DNA of 64,000 nucleotides from Sphingobacterium daejeonense (GTDB lineage Bacteria > Bacteroidota > Bacteroidia > Sphingobacteriales > Sphingobacteriaceae). The DNA is taken from contig NZ_LR590470.1 in NCBI RefSeq assembly GCF_901472535.1, positions 3,534,001-3,598,000 on the forward strand, given 5' to 3'. Below the pieces are notes generated by a model that ran no database searches, had not been told where the DNA came from, and saw only the letters and a program-made list of their open reading frames with translations. Positions 18,184 through 28,385 of the stretch are shown piece by piece (positions within the stretch are counted from its first letter, which is position 1; every line of letters begins with the position of its first letter). Both the position numbers and the translations under genes were made by a program.

Positions 18184-20757
18184 ATGAAGCGTATAATTAA
18201 ACTTTCTATTTTACTCACCCTCTTAATTTGCAATTTCGCGCAGGCTCAGATAACAGGAAATAGGCCTTTGAATTTGAACAATCCAGATGACATCAGTTAT
18301 TTGGACCCTAAAAACTATGTTATCGGTGGAGTAACAGTATCCGGAGCAAAATATCTAGATTCCGAAGTACTGATCACGATTTCAAAATTATCGGTGGGAC
18401 AATACATAGAGGTTCCTAGCGAACAGACCTCGAACGTAATTAAAGACTTAATGTCACAAAACCTGTTCGAAGATGTTCAGTTATATGCTACTAAGATCGA
18501 AGGGGAAACAATCTTCTTAGAAATCAGGGTTGTTGAAAGACCAAGACTTACAAGAGTAGATATTAATGGCTTAAGTAAATCTCAAACTGAGGAAGTTCGT
18601 AAGCGATTAAATACCAACGCTGGTAAAATCGTTAATGATAACTTACTACTTACAACCAAGACTACCATTGAAAAATTCCTAAGAGAAAAATCTTATTTAT
18701 ATCCAGACATTACGATTACAACTAAGCCTGATTCAGGACAAGCAAACAATGAAATCGTAATTGTAGATGTAGAAAGAAACAAAAAAATCAAAGTTAACAG
18801 CATCAACTTTACCGGAAACGAAGAGTTCAGCGACAAACAGCTAACGAAATTCATGAAAGGTGTTCGTCCTAGAGCATGGTTCAGAGTATTTGGTCCGGGT
18901 AAATTCAAGGATGACAAATACGAAGAAGCAAAAACTAACCTAGTTGCAAAAATGCAAGATAAAGGTTTCCGTGATGCTCAGATTATTAAAGATACTGTGA
19001 GACGTCATGACAACAATGAAGTAGCTATTGATTTGGATGTCTATGAAGGTCCTAAATATTACGTAGGTGATATTACATGGTCTGGAAACTCCAAATTCAA
19101 GGATTCTGTATTGAATATCTTATTAGGTATCAAACGTGGAGATATCTATAGCGAGGAAAAATTGAACTCAAAATTGAGTGGTCCTACAAGGAACTCTGAC
19201 GATATCGCAGCAATCTATCAAAATGATGGTTACTTGACGTTCAATGTTCAGCCGGTTATCAAACGTATCCATCAAGATACTATCGATTTGGACATCCAGA
19301 TGTTTGAAGGAAAGCAGTATACGATCAATAACGTAATCTTAAAAGGAAATGATGTAACGAATGACCGAGTGGTATTACGTTCTATCTATACAAAACCGGG
19401 TCAGAAATATTCTAGAGAGTTATTGGTTAGAAGTGTTAGGGAGATTTCTCAATTAGGAATGTTTGATGAGCAAAAGGTTAACCCTATGCCAACCAACTTG
19501 AACTATGAAGAAGGAACAACTGATATTGAATTCTCAGTTGCGGAAAAACCATCAGACCAAGTTGAATTATCAGGTGGTTATGGTGCAGGCCAGGTTATCG
19601 GTACTTTGGGTTTGAATTTCAACAACTTCTCAACGAGCAATTTCTTCAAAAAAGAATCTTGGAAACCACTTCCTAGAGGTGATGGTCAGAAATTGAGTAT
19701 CCGTGGTCAGACTTCAGGAAAACGTTATCAATCCTACAGTTTCTCATTCTCTGAGCCATGGTTAGGTGGTAAAAAACCTATTTACTTTGGTTTGAGTGCT
19801 TATATTTCGAATTCACAATACCAACGTTATAACTGGGAATCTAACCGTTATGAAGATTACGAGGGTATTCCAAAAATCAAGATGCACGGTGTTACCGCAA
19901 CATTAGGTAAGCGTTTGCAATGGCCAGACAACTATTTTCAAATCAATAGTTCTCTATCTTACCAACGCTATTTATTGGATAACTACGGTGGTATCTTTTT
20001 ATTCTCTGATGGTACTGCTTATAACATTAACTTTACTCAAGAGATCAGCAGAAACTCTATTGATGCTCCTATTTACCCGACATCAGGATCACACATTAAA
20101 TTCAGTGTTCAGTTGACTCCTCCGTATTCATTATGGAACAACATCAACTATGAAACTGCGCCTGATGCAGAGAAGTTCAAGTTTACGGAGTACCACAAGT
20201 GGAAATTTGACTCTCAATGGTATACTAAAATTGCAGGTAAATTAGTTTTGAAAGCCCAAGCGCAATTTGGTTATTTGGGAAGATATAATTCAGAAACAAT
20301 TGTTTCACCATTCGAGCGTTTTAAATTAGGTGGTGATGGTATGCAAGGATTTGACTTCTTACAAGGTTCTGAAATTATTGCGATGCGTGGATATGCAAAT
20401 GGTGCATTGATTCCAGCTTCTACAGGTAGCAATCAACAAAATATTGCCATTCGTTCGGGTAGCCCTATCTATGCTAAATATCAGCTAGAATTACGTCATC
20501 CAATTATGTTGAACGATCAAGCGACTGTATTTGCTTTGGCTTTTGCAGAAGCAGGTAATACTTGGAATAAATTTGATGAAGTAAATCCGTTCAAGGTTCG
20601 TCGTACAGTTGGTGTTGGAGCACGTATCTTCTTACCTATCTTTGGTATGCTGGGTATTGACTATGGTCATGCTTTAGATCCTATCCCTGGATTGACTACT
20701 GATCAGTGGAAGCAAAACTTCACCTTCAGTATTATCCAAAATATGGGCGGGTTCTAA
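18184..20757 (+). CDS. bamA: Outer-membrane protein assembly factor BamA
   Basis: An 857-residue Omp85 protein that folds and inserts beta-barrel proteins into the outer membrane. It has a signal peptide (cleavage near AQAQ, about residue 21), about five POTRA repeats (roughly 40-450, for example VEVPSEQ...LFEDVQLYATK), and a 16-strand barrel in the C-terminal half. Family hallmarks include SGGYGAGQVIGTLGLNF at the barrel entry, and VGVGARIFLPIFGMLGIDYG close to the end. It precedes two Skp-type chaperone genes that would deliver its clients. Confidence 0.96.
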   Translation: MKRIIKLSILLTLLICNFAQAQITGNRPLNLNNPDDISYLDPKNYVIGGVTVSGAKYLDSEVLITISKLSVGQYIEVPSEQTSNVIKDLMSQNLFEDVQLYATKIEGETIFLEIRVVERPRLTRVDINGLSKSQTEEVRKRLNTNAGKIVNDNLLLTTKTTIEKFLREKSYLYPDITITTKPDSGQANNEIVIVDVERNKKIKVNSINFTGNEEFSDKQLTKFMKGVRPRAWFRVFGPGKFKDDKYEEAKTNLVAKMQDKGFRDAQIIKDTVRRHDNNEVAIDLDVYEGPKYYVGDITWSGNSKFKDSVLNILLGIKRGDIYSEEKLNSKLSGPTRNSDDIAAIYQNDGYLTFNVQPVIKRIHQDTIDLDIQMFEGKQYTINNVILKGNDVTNDRVVLRSIYTKPGQKYSRELLVRSVREISQLGMFDEQKVNPMPTNLNYEEGTTDIEFSVAEKPSDQVELSGGYGAGQVIGTLGLNFNNFSTSNFFKKESWKPLPRGDGQKLSIRGQTSGKRYQSYSFSFSEPWLGGKKPIYFGLSAYISNSQYQRYNWESNRYEDYEGIPKIKMHGVTATLGKRLQWPDNYFQINSSLSYQRYLLDNYGGIFLFSDGTAYNINFTQEISRNSIDAPIYPTSGSHIKFSVQLTPPYSLWNNINYETAPDAEKFKFTEYHKWKFDSQWYTKIAGKLVLKAQAQFGYLGRYNSETIVSPFERFKLGGDGMQGFDFLQGSEIIAMRGYANGALIPASTGSNQQNIAIRSGSPIYAKYQLELRHPIMLNDQATVFALAFAEAGNTWNKFDEVNPFKVRRTVGVGARIFLPIFGMLGIDYGHALDPIPGLTTDQWKQNFTFSIIQNMGGF

Positions 20758-20809
20758 TTAAACTTTTTAACATTTAAATTGTCTTAAACATAGAATTTAA
20801 AAAAATAAT

Positions 20810-21349
20810 ATGTCGATGAAAAGAATAGCAATAATAATCGTGATGTTAACTATGATGGGTTCAGTATCATTTGCCCAAAAATTAGCATATGTAGATTCAG
20901 AGTATGTCATGAAACATATCCCTGAATATAATTCAGCGATCAAACAGATGGATGATCAGTCAAAACAATGGCAAGCTGAGGTCGATAGACAATATGACGA
21001 GATAGAGCGTATGTATCAGGCATACCAAAAAGATCAAGCGAATTTAAATGCAGATATGCGCAGACGTCGTGAAGATGAAATCGTGAACAAAGAAAAAGCA
21101 GTGAAGGAATTCCAACGCACTAAATTTGGTATGGATGGTGATCTTTTCAAACAGCGCGAAAACTTGATGAAACCTATTCAAGCAAAGGTTAGCAAAGCAA
21201 TTCAAGATGTAGCTACTGCTGGTCAGTTTGATTTTATCATGGACAAAAGAAGCGAAAATAGCTTCTTGTATGCGAATCCAAGCTTGGATAAAAGTAACGA
21301 TGTTATCACTAAACTAGGATTGAGACCCAATCCCTCTTTAGCGAACTAA
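20810..21349 (+). CDS. skp: OmpH/Skp-family periplasmic chaperone (first copy)
   Basis: A 179-residue Skp-like chaperone that holds unfolded outer-membrane proteins in the periplasm for BamA. It has a signal peptide ending near SFAQ, then KLAYVDSEYVMKHIPEY, the strand typical of the family. A long charged coiled-coil (about 50-135) forms the tentacle arm, and a return strand (FDFIMDKRSE) follows. It begins 52 bases after bamA. A second ATG two codons in (20816) is an equally good start. Confidence 0.93.
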   Translation: MSMKRIAIIIVMLTMMGSVSFAQKLAYVDSEYVMKHIPEYNSAIKQMDDQSKQWQAEVDRQYDEIERMYQAYQKDQANLNADMRRRREDEIVNKEKAVKEFQRTKFGMDGDLFKQRENLMKPIQAKVSKAIQDVATAGQFDFIMDKRSENSFLYANPSLDKSNDVITKLGLRPNPSLAN

Positions 21350-21446
21350 TATTTTTTATTATAATTGCAATCTAATTTTATTATTCAACACATAAAAACA
21401 ACAGAAAATTACTTATATCAGAAAATATAAGACTAACAAAAACAGC

Positions 21447-22013
21447 ATGAAAAATTTATTGAAAAGTGTAGTATTAGCATCTGGAATTTTATTGGCGGGT
21501 ACTGCTGCCAATGCACAACAAAAAATTGGACACATCAACACAGCAGAAATTGTTCAGTCTACAAATGAATTTAAAGCTGCTGAAGCACAAATGAAAACCT
21601 TGAGCGAAACTAAGCAACAAGAGATTCAAGGCATGATCAGCGAGTACCAAAAAGAACAGAACAATGCCAACGAAAAGTTGAGAAACCGTAGCGAAGCTAA
21701 CAAAGAAACTGTAGATGCTGAAGTTCAAACTATCGCTACTAAAATGCGTGACATGGAAACACGTATCCAAGGTGTTCAACAAGCTGCACAAGAAGAAATC
21801 GGTAAAAAACAACAAGAGTTATATGCTCCTATTGAGCAAAAAGTAATGACTGCAATCAATACTGTAGCTAAAGAAAAAGGTTATGCTTATGTATTAGACA
21901 TCTCTAACGGTGGAGTTCCTTACTTCCAAGGTGGTGATGACTTAACTGCAGAAATCAAAGCTAAATTAGGTGTAAGCGCAACAGCTGCTCCAGCTGCTGC
22001 TCCTAAAAAATAA
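21447..22013 (+). CDS. skp: OmpH/Skp-family periplasmic chaperone (second copy)
   Basis: A 188-residue paralogue of the preceding gene. The signal peptide ends at NAQ, followed by QKIGHINTAEIVQST, a long Gln/Glu/Lys-rich coiled-coil (about 50-135) and the strand YAYVLDISNGG. It has an Ala/Pro-rich tail. Tandem skp copies after bamA are usual in Bacteroidota. A gap of 97 bases separates it from the first copy, and a very strong terminator ends the cluster. Confidence 0.93.
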   Translation: MKNLLKSVVLASGILLAGTAANAQQKIGHINTAEIVQSTNEFKAAEAQMKTLSETKQQEIQGMISEYQKEQNNANEKLRNRSEANKETVDAEVQTIATKMRDMETRIQGVQQAAQEEIGKKQQELYAPIEQKVMTAINTVAKEKGYAYVLDISNGGVPYFQGGDDLTAEIKAKLGVSATAAPAAAPKK

Positions 22014-22028
22014 TTCCAGTTTTTTTAA

Positions 22029-22072
22029 GACACAAAAAAGGATCAACCCTGCGGTTGATCCTTTTTTGTGTC
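22029..22072. terminator. Very strong bidirectional terminator
   Basis: A perfect 20-bp stem (22029-22048 and 22053-22072) with loop CTGC contains the core GGATCAACC / GGTTGATCC flanked by T6 on both strands. It separates the convergent skp and GMC oxidoreductase genes. Confidence 0.93.
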
Positions 22073-22087
22073 TTTAACTTTCCTTTA

Positions 22088-23775
22088 TCATAGGTTTCCT
22101 CTCTTCATCTCATCCATGGCATAATTGGCAGCTCTCGCTGTAAATGCCATATAAGTCAATGATGGATTTTGTGTCCCTGTAGAGGTCATACTAGCACCGT
22201 CCGTTACAAATACATTTTTACATAGATGCATTTGGTTCCATTGATTCAGGATCGATGTCTTGGGATCTCTACCCATCCTAGCCCCTCCCATTTCGTGAAT
22301 ATCTAAACCAGGGTTTTGCTTGCTATTATGCTGGCTAATGTTTTTTGCTCCAATATATTCTAACATCTCAGAACCTTGGTTCAGAAAATCTTGCATGCTC
22401 TTTTGATCATTATCATCATATCCAACATAGAATACCATCTGTGCCATTCCGAATTTATCTTTTAGATCAGTACTCAAGCGGACATGGTTTTCCTCTTTCG
22501 GAATTGTTTCACCTTGCATCATCATTCCGATTCCCCACCCGCCAACTTCTGAAAGACTATCTTTGAATGCAGCACCTACTTGCATGTCACTATTGGCTCC
22601 TCTGCCCCTATAAGCTCCAAAGAATGAAGCATAGCCACGCAAAAAGTCCATCTCTTGTTTTTTTACATTCCTGAAATTTGGGATGATGGGCTGGGTAGGT
22701 CGTCGACCATAATAATACATATCTTCAAAGCCTTCCATTGTTGCTGAAATAGACCCTAAATAGTTATGAAAAGCAATGTACTTGCCCAATAAGCCAGAGT
22801 CATTGCCCAATCCATTTGGAAACCTAGAAGAAGTCGAATTCAGCAAGATTTGATTTGTTGCAATGGCCGAAGCATTTACAAAAATAACTTTGGCAAAATA
22901 TTCAGCGGTTTTTTGTGTTTCGGCATCAATAATCCTCACTCCAGATGCTTTTTGCTTTTGGTCGTCATATATGATAGACTCTACGATTGAATTAGGCCTA
23001 ATTGTAAGATTTCCTGTTTTGGCTGCCCAAGGAAGAGTCGATGCATTTGAACTGAAATATCCGCCGAAGGGACATCCGCGTTGGCACATCGTTCTGTTTT
23101 GGCACTTGGTCCTACCCTGCTGAATATGGACAGGCTGAGGATCTGTAATATGAGCACATCTCCCTGCAATTACCTGACGATCTGGATATTTTTGTGGGAT
23201 TTTCTTTTGATCATTTGTTCTACAGCATTTAGATCAAATGCCGGTAAAAATTCACCATCAGGCATGGCAGCATTGCCATCCCTATTTCCGGATACTCCGA
23301 TAAACTTCTCAACATGACTATACCAAGGAGCAATATCTTTATACCGTATAGGCCAATCAACAGCAAATCCATCTCGTGCAGGACCCTCAAAATCATAGTC
23401 ACTCCAACGTTGAACTTGTCTTGCCCATAACAAAGATTTCCCTCCAACATGATAGCCACGGATCCAATCGAATGGTTTCTCCTGTACGTATTCTTGCTCT
23501 TTATCCTTGGTAAAAAAATGAATGGCATCCTCATTAAATGCATAGCACCTTGAGGCAATCGGATTTTCCTCCCTAACCTTCAAAGCAACCTGATTGTGAT
23601 GGTCAAATTCCCAAGGATCCATATATGCTGTGGGATAGTCTTTGATATGCTGAACATCGAAACCGCGCTCCAAGACTAAAGTCTTAAAGCCCTTCTCGCA
23701 AAATTCCTTCGCAGCCCAGCCTCCAGATATTCCAGATCCAATTACGATCACATCAAATGTATTAGTTTCTGCCAT
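22088..23775 (-). pseudogene. GMC-family oxidoreductase, frameshifted in the middle
   Basis: An FAD-dependent glucose-methanol-choline oxidoreductase split into an N-terminal part (FDVIVIGSGISGGWAAKEF, the dinucleotide-binding motif) and a C-terminal part with MCQRGCPFGGYFSSN, HEMGGARMG and GTQNPSLTYMAFTARAA. The sequence between them is intact in another frame (YPDRQVIAGRCAHITDPQPV). One added A, in the AAAA run near 23202-23206 or the A5 run just after, restores a single protein of about 562 residues. Such enzymes oxidise sugar or alcohol hydroxyls, sometimes making 3-keto sugars. The small gluconate-dehydrogenase-subunit-3-like partner often found beside them is absent here. Confidence 0.85.
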
Positions 23776-24040
23776 GAGTTGATTTTTTGATTATATCCAT
23801 TATTATGAAATAAATGTTTTTCAATGGATTTGGCTTTTTGGTTTGAATCCGACTGCAATTTACAAAACCAAGCTTAATATTAGGAGCTATTTGTTGTATC
23901 AATATTTATACCTACCTTGATTTGATGGCATGTTTCGATTATTTGATGAGGTCAATTAATTTTTTAATCTTTCTAAATAATTTATTATGCATGCATAGTA
24001 TAATCCGATTAATTATATTTGTTAACCTAAATATTAAACT

Positions 24041-25335
24041 ATGATAAGTCAACTCATATTTGGTATTATATTTATAGCAGCCATAATTTTATTCTATAAA
24101 AACGCAAGCAAGATTTATAGAAACATAAAATTAGGGCAATCAGTGAACCGTACCGACCAAGCTGGGGAGCGAATTAAAATTATGCTTCTGGTAGCATTTG
24201 GTCAGAAGAAAATGTTCAAAAAGCCAATCCCCGCCTTACTTCATTTATTTGTTTATGTAGGTTTCTGTATAATCAATATTGAGATGTTGGAAATTGTTAT
24301 CGATGGTTTGTTTGGAAGTCATCGCGTTTTATCCAATGTCTTGGGAGGATTTTATGACTTTTTGATCTTTAGTTTTGAAATACTTGCATTTTTAGTGTTG
24401 CTGGGTTGCGTTATTTTTATGATCCGACGCAATGTTTTGAAGATTAAGAGGCTCAATCAGTCTGAATTGAACAATTGGCCAAAAACAGATGCCAATTTAA
24501 TTCTGACTGCTGAAATATTATTAATGGCTGCCTTCTTAATTATGAATGCTGCTGATTATAAATTGCAGACATTAGGAGCAGCAGGTTACCATTCTGTTGG
24601 TTCCTTTCCTATCAGTTCCTATTTAGTTGGAATTCTTCCTGATTCGGTAAGCAATTTAATTTTGATTGAAAGGTTTGCTTGGTGGTTTCATATTATAGGT
24701 GTTTTGGCGTTCTTAAATTACCTTCCTATTTCCAAGCATTTACATATTATTTTGGCATTCCCAAATACGTATTTCACTAGGTTGGAGCCTAAAGGAGAGT
24801 TTAAGAATATGGCATCGGTGACTGAGGAGGTCAAAGTGATGTTGGATCCTAGTGTACCGCCGCCAACAGGAGAAGCGAGTCGTTTTGGAGTAAAAGATGT
24901 CCAAGATTTAACATGGAAAAATCTTTTGGATGCCTACACCTGTACAGAATGTGGTCGTTGTACATCCGCATGTCCAGCGAATATGACAGGAAAGTTGCTT
25001 TCTCCTAGAAAATAATGATGGATACTCGTGATCGATTGGAAGAAGTAGGAAAAAACATCGACAAAAATGGAAGCTTTGTAGACGACGGAAAAGGTTTGTT
25101 GGATACATATATCACCAGGGAAGAAATATGGGCTTGTACGACGTGTAATGCGTGTGTAGAGCAGTGCCCCGTTAACATCAATCCATTGGAGATAATCGTA
25201 GGGTTAAGACAGTTTGCTGTTATGGAGGAATCACAAGCTCCTTCAAGCATCAACAATATGTTTTCAAACTTGGAAAACAACGGTGCTCCATGGAAATATT
25301 CACAGGCTGACAGAGCAAATTGGACAAATCAATAA
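24041..25335 (+). pseudogene. Membrane (Fe-S)-binding protein, heterodisulfide reductase-like, frameshifted
   Basis: An N-terminal membrane part has about five or six hydrophobic segments (residues 1-250). It is followed by two 4Fe-4S motifs: CTECGRCTSACP near 305, and CTTCNACVEQCPVN in the second fragment. The first frame stops after LSPRK and the second opens at once with MMDTRDRLEE. Adding one A to the AAAA run at 25009-25012 gives LSPRKIMMDTRDR and one protein of about 432 residues, the usual length of these Bacteroidota proteins. It probably passes electrons from the membrane to the CCG-domain protein encoded next. The true electron donor and acceptor are unknown. Confidence 0.8.
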
Positions 25336-25346
25336 AAGGGAAAAAC

Positions 25347-26141
25347 ATGGAAAATCAATTACATATACCTACAGTAGCTGAATTATTGGCAAAAGGAGAA
25401 AGCCCAGATTTATTGTTTTGGGTTGGGTGCGCAGGTAGTTTTGATGAAAGAGCTCAACGTATTACTAGAGATATCTGTAAGATATTGCAACACGTAGGGA
25501 TTAAATATGCCATCTTAGGAACAGAAGAAAGTTGCACAGGCGATCCTGCGAAACGCGCGGGAAACGAATTCTTATTTCAGATGCAGGCGATGATGAACAT
25601 CCAAGTATTGGATGGATATGAAATCAAAAAGATCGTTACGGCATGTCCCCACTGTTTTAATACATTGAAGAACGAGTATCCTAGTTTGGGCGGGAATTAT
25701 GAGGTAATTCATCATTCTCAGTTAATTCAATCCTTGATCGATGATGGCAAATTGAGACCATCAGATGGACATGAGTTCAAGGGTAAGAAAATAACATACC
25801 ACGATCCTTGTTATTTAGGCCGAGGTAATGATATTTACGAAGCACCTAGAAAAGCTCTGGAAGTATTGGATGCAGACCTAGTGGAATTAAAAAGATGTAA
25901 ATCCAACGGCTTATGTTGTGGAGCAGGTGGTGCGCAGATGTTCAAGGAACCTGAAAAAGGCGAAAAGGATATCAACGTAGAACGTATAGAGGATGTTATT
26001 GAAAGCCAAGCCAGCATCGTAGCTGCAGCATGCCCATTTTGTATGACTATGTTGAGAGATGGTGTAAAGGTTAAAGAAAAAGAACAGGAAATAAAAGTAT
26101 TGGATATTGCAGAGATTACTGTAAAAGCCAACAATATATAG
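25347..26141 (+). CDS. (Fe-S)-binding protein with two CCG domains
   Basis: A cytoplasmic protein of 264 residues from the ATG at 25347, chosen because GGG-rich AAAAGGG lies six bases upstream; an ATG 27 bases earlier overlaps the previous gene. Two cysteine-rich CCG (heterodisulfide reductase subunit B / LutA / GlpC type) domains are seen: CPHCFNTLKNEYP with HDPCYLGR, and CCGAGGAQMF with ACPFCMTML. These usually bind an unusual Fe-S cluster. It is 11 bases downstream of the membrane Fe-S protein, so the two probably form one electron-transfer complex. It is followed by a terminator. Confidence 0.9.
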   Translation: MENQLHIPTVAELLAKGESPDLLFWVGCAGSFDERAQRITRDICKILQHVGIKYAILGTEESCTGDPAKRAGNEFLFQMQAMMNIQVLDGYEIKKIVTACPHCFNTLKNEYPSLGGNYEVIHHSQLIQSLIDDGKLRPSDGHEFKGKKITYHDPCYLGRGNDIYEAPRKALEVLDADLVELKRCKSNGLCCGAGGAQMFKEPEKGEKDINVERIEDVIESQASIVAAACPFCMTMLRDGVKVKEKEQEIKVLDIAEITVKANNI

Positions 26142-26168
26142 CATTTTTACTAAACAACATACAAACTA

Positions 26169-26198
26169 AAACCTTTGCCTGTCGGCAAGGGTTTTTTT
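26169..26198 (+). terminator. Intrinsic terminator after the Fe-S genes
   Basis: AAACCTTTGCC / GGCAAGGGTTT (26169-26179 and 26184-26194, one G-T pair) with loop TGTC is followed by T7. Confidence 0.85.
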
Positions 26199-26212
26199 AT
26201 AAAATCCATAAT

Positions 26213-26241
26213 AAAAAAAGGTCGAGGTAAAAACCTCGACC
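26213..26241 (-). terminator. Intrinsic terminator after tRNA-Leu
   Basis: A nine-bp stem, GGTCGAGGT / ACCTCGACC (26220-26228 and 26233-26241), with a four-base loop is followed on the minus strand by T7. It lies 15 bases beyond the tRNA 3' end. Confidence 0.85.
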
Positions 26242-26256
26242 TTTATAATTTACCGG

Positions 26257-26340
26257 TGCCCAGGAGCAGATTCGAACTGCCACACCCATACAGGCGCCAC
26301 CCCCTCAAGATGGTGCGTCTACCAATTTCGCCACCTGGGC
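26257..26340 (-). tRNA. tRNA-Leu (GAG anticodon)
   Basis: An 84-base cloverleaf read on the minus strand. The acceptor stem is GCCCAGG / CCTGGGC. The anticodon arm is CCATC TTGAGGG GGTGG with anticodon GAG, and a T-arm carries GTTCGAATC. It has a long variable arm, as expected of class II leucine tRNAs. The 3' CCA is not encoded. Confidence 0.95.
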
Positions 26341-26385
26341 TAAGACATCGCAAAAATAAACTTTATTTTTATTCTTACAACGATT

Positions 26386-27300
26386 TTAGCCTTTTTCCTT
26401 CTTAAGATTTTTATTGATTAACGTTTGGATTATTCCATCCGCCAAACCAATCCTGGGTGCCATAATATTTTTCAGATGACCTACTTTCATGATAGTCAAG
26501 AAAATCTCAGAAGCTGGGATAATTACGTCTGCCCTATCTTGCTTTAATTCAAGTACATTGATCCTATCTTTCAAGGAATACGAATTCAAATAGACATAAA
26601 GTGCTTTCAACTTTGCATACGAGATAGGCTTGTCTGCTTTCTCATTTGCCAATCTTGACAGTTTGTTGATGTTACCACCACTACCGATGCCATAAATGTT
26701 CTTGTAACCCTTGGTAATGCTCTTGACCCATAGCTTCATGTCATCCCAAGTATCAGGACTATCCTGATTATCAAGAATACGGATTGTACCTAAATTAAAT
26801 GATCTCGATGCAACTAGTTCACCATTTGCAAACAAAGAAATCTCTGTACTACCACCACCTACATCTATATATAGATATACTTTGTTTTTATCCATATTAG
26901 TGTGGTTGTGTACATTATAGATAATCTGAGCCTCCTCAGAGCCATCAATAATATTTATATCCACTCCTGCTTCTTTACATGCTTTGACAACATCTTGTCC
27001 GTTATCAGCATCACGCATGGCGGATGTAGCACAAGCCATGTAATCCGAAACTTTATAAACATCCATTAGGTTTCTGAAAGCACTCATGGTTTTCACCATG
27101 CTCTCAAATTTACCTTCAGATATATGATGATGTATAAATGCGTCATCTCCTAGGCGAAGTGGAACACGTAGTAAAGTGTTTTTGTTAAATGTGATTTCGT
27201 TTTCTCTAACAATAATATCTGCAATCAATAAGCGAACAGCATTTGATCCGATATCTATAGCGGCATATCTCACGTTATAAAAATTTGAAAAGTTTAACAA
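26386..27300 (-). CDS. Ppx/GppA-family phosphatase
   Basis: A 304-residue protein of the exopolyphosphatase / guanosine pentaphosphatase family, in the ASKHA fold. It shows the phosphate-1 motif AAIDIGSNAVRLLIAD near residue 12, the segment ATSAMRDADNG, and YLYIDVGGGSTEIS, the second phosphate-binding motif. At about 300 residues it is the short form that lacks the C-terminal HD domain. Whether it acts on polyphosphate or (p)ppGpp cannot be told. No polyphosphate kinase is nearby. It ends near the tRNA-Leu and starts 52 bases after the Gfo/Idh gene stop. Confidence 0.9.
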   Translation of the reverse strand: MLNFSNFYNVRYAAIDIGSNAVRLLIADIIVRENEITFNKNTLLRVPLRLGDDAFIHHHISEGKFESMVKTMSAFRNLMDVYKVSDYMACATSAMRDADNGQDVVKACKEAGVDINIIDGSEEAQIIYNVHNHTNMDKNKVYLYIDVGGGSTEISLFANGELVASRSFNLGTIRILDNQDSPDTWDDMKLWVKSITKGYKNIYGIGSGGNINKLSRLANEKADKPISYAKLKALYVYLNSYSLKDRINVLELKQDRADVIIPASEIFLTIMKVGHLKNIMAPRIGLADGIIQTLINKNLKKEKG

Positions 27301-27352
27301 TGTTAAAAATCCAAAATTAACTAATTGTAAACTTTATATTAAATGGAAGATT

Positions 27353-28375
27353 TTATTTGTTTGGCTCTAGGATTTCTAGTTGCCAAATAATCTGATCTTT
27401 TGTTACGAAATAAGGTTTTCCCTCTCTGATTGTTTTGTAAACCTCATCAAAAAGCCCCATATAATTCCCCAACTCTGCAGGTACTAATTTGGATACCAAG
27501 TTTTCTTCTTGGTCTGGATTCGTCAGAATCCCTTCCATTCCCTCCGGTTCGATTCCAAATGCAGGATTGTTTGGCATCATGCCATCGATCAATTGTGCTT
27601 CTTGGACGTCAGTCCTATTTTTGACAAAACTACCGTTTGTGCCATGCAAAACAAAGCTTGCTTGGGGATTAGCTACCAAAAGGCTTACAGTGATATAAAC
27701 ATTTAACCCAGAGCCGTAATTAAGGATGATACACCCATAATCATCAACTTTGGAATTTGGCCTATAGACACCACGCACTTTGGTCATCGCTTTCGGTTTT
27801 CCAAACAAAGATAATGTCTGGTCAAGCAAGTGAGATCCTAGGTCATAAATTACACCTGCCGCTGGCACTTTGGTTTCTTTGAAAACCTTAGGCCCAATTT
27901 GCGGTTTGAATCGATCAAAACGAATATGCAATTCGATTGGACGTCCAACTTCATTGTTTTCAACAACGCTCTTTAAAGCAAGGAAATCGGCATCAAAACG
28001 GCGATTATGAAATGGAAGAATATGCTTTCCCATTTCTTCAGCAACCTTGAACAACATATTGGCTTCTCCCATTGTTGGGGCAAATGGTTTTTCAATCAAT
28101 ACATGCTTGCCAGCCTTCAGGGCTTGCAATGCAAAATCAACGTGTGTATCATTGGGAGTATTGACGATTACCAGTTCTATAGCCGGGTCATTAATCAGTT
28201 GGTCTACAGAATCGTAGCTGATGATGTGGGGATATTTTTCATGAGCATTTTTCTTGGAACGCTCCACGATCCCTCTTAATTCGAAGTTTGGGTTAACCTC
28301 TATAAATGGCGCATGGAATACCCTTCCGGACATTCCATACGACAATATACCTGTAACTATCTTGTTTTCTGTCAT
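27353..28375 (-). CDS. Gfo/Idh/MocA-family oxidoreductase
   Basis: A 340-residue NAD(P)-dependent sugar or polyol dehydrogenase, probably cytoplasmic since no signal peptide is present. The Rossmann start reads GILSYGMSGRVFHAPFI, the EKPFAP motif (catalytic Lys) follows near residue 95, and the C-terminal alpha/beta domain contains YDLGSHLLDQTLSLFG with the catalytic-site His. The substrate is unknown. The gene lies 10 bases downstream of the small lipoprotein gene, possibly in one transcript with it. Confidence 0.9.
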   Translation of the reverse strand: MTENKIVTGILSYGMSGRVFHAPFIEVNPNFELRGIVERSKKNAHEKYPHIISYDSVDQLINDPAIELVIVNTPNDTHVDFALQALKAGKHVLIEKPFAPTMGEANMLFKVAEEMGKHILPFHNRRFDADFLALKSVVENNEVGRPIELHIRFDRFKPQIGPKVFKETKVPAAGVIYDLGSHLLDQTLSLFGKPKAMTKVRGVYRPNSKVDDYGCIILNYGSGLNVYITVSLLVANPQASFVLHGTNGSFVKNRTDVQEAQLIDGMMPNNPAFGIEPEGMEGILTNPDQEENLVSKLVPAELGNYMGLFDEVYKTIREGKPYFVTKDQIIWQLEILEPNK

Positions 28376-28385
28376 TTATTATTGC

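Noticed and set aside
22981..23169. Small open frame in the gap of the GMC gene
   Set aside because: It is one frame of the broken GMC gene region; the conserved GMC residues there are read in another frame.
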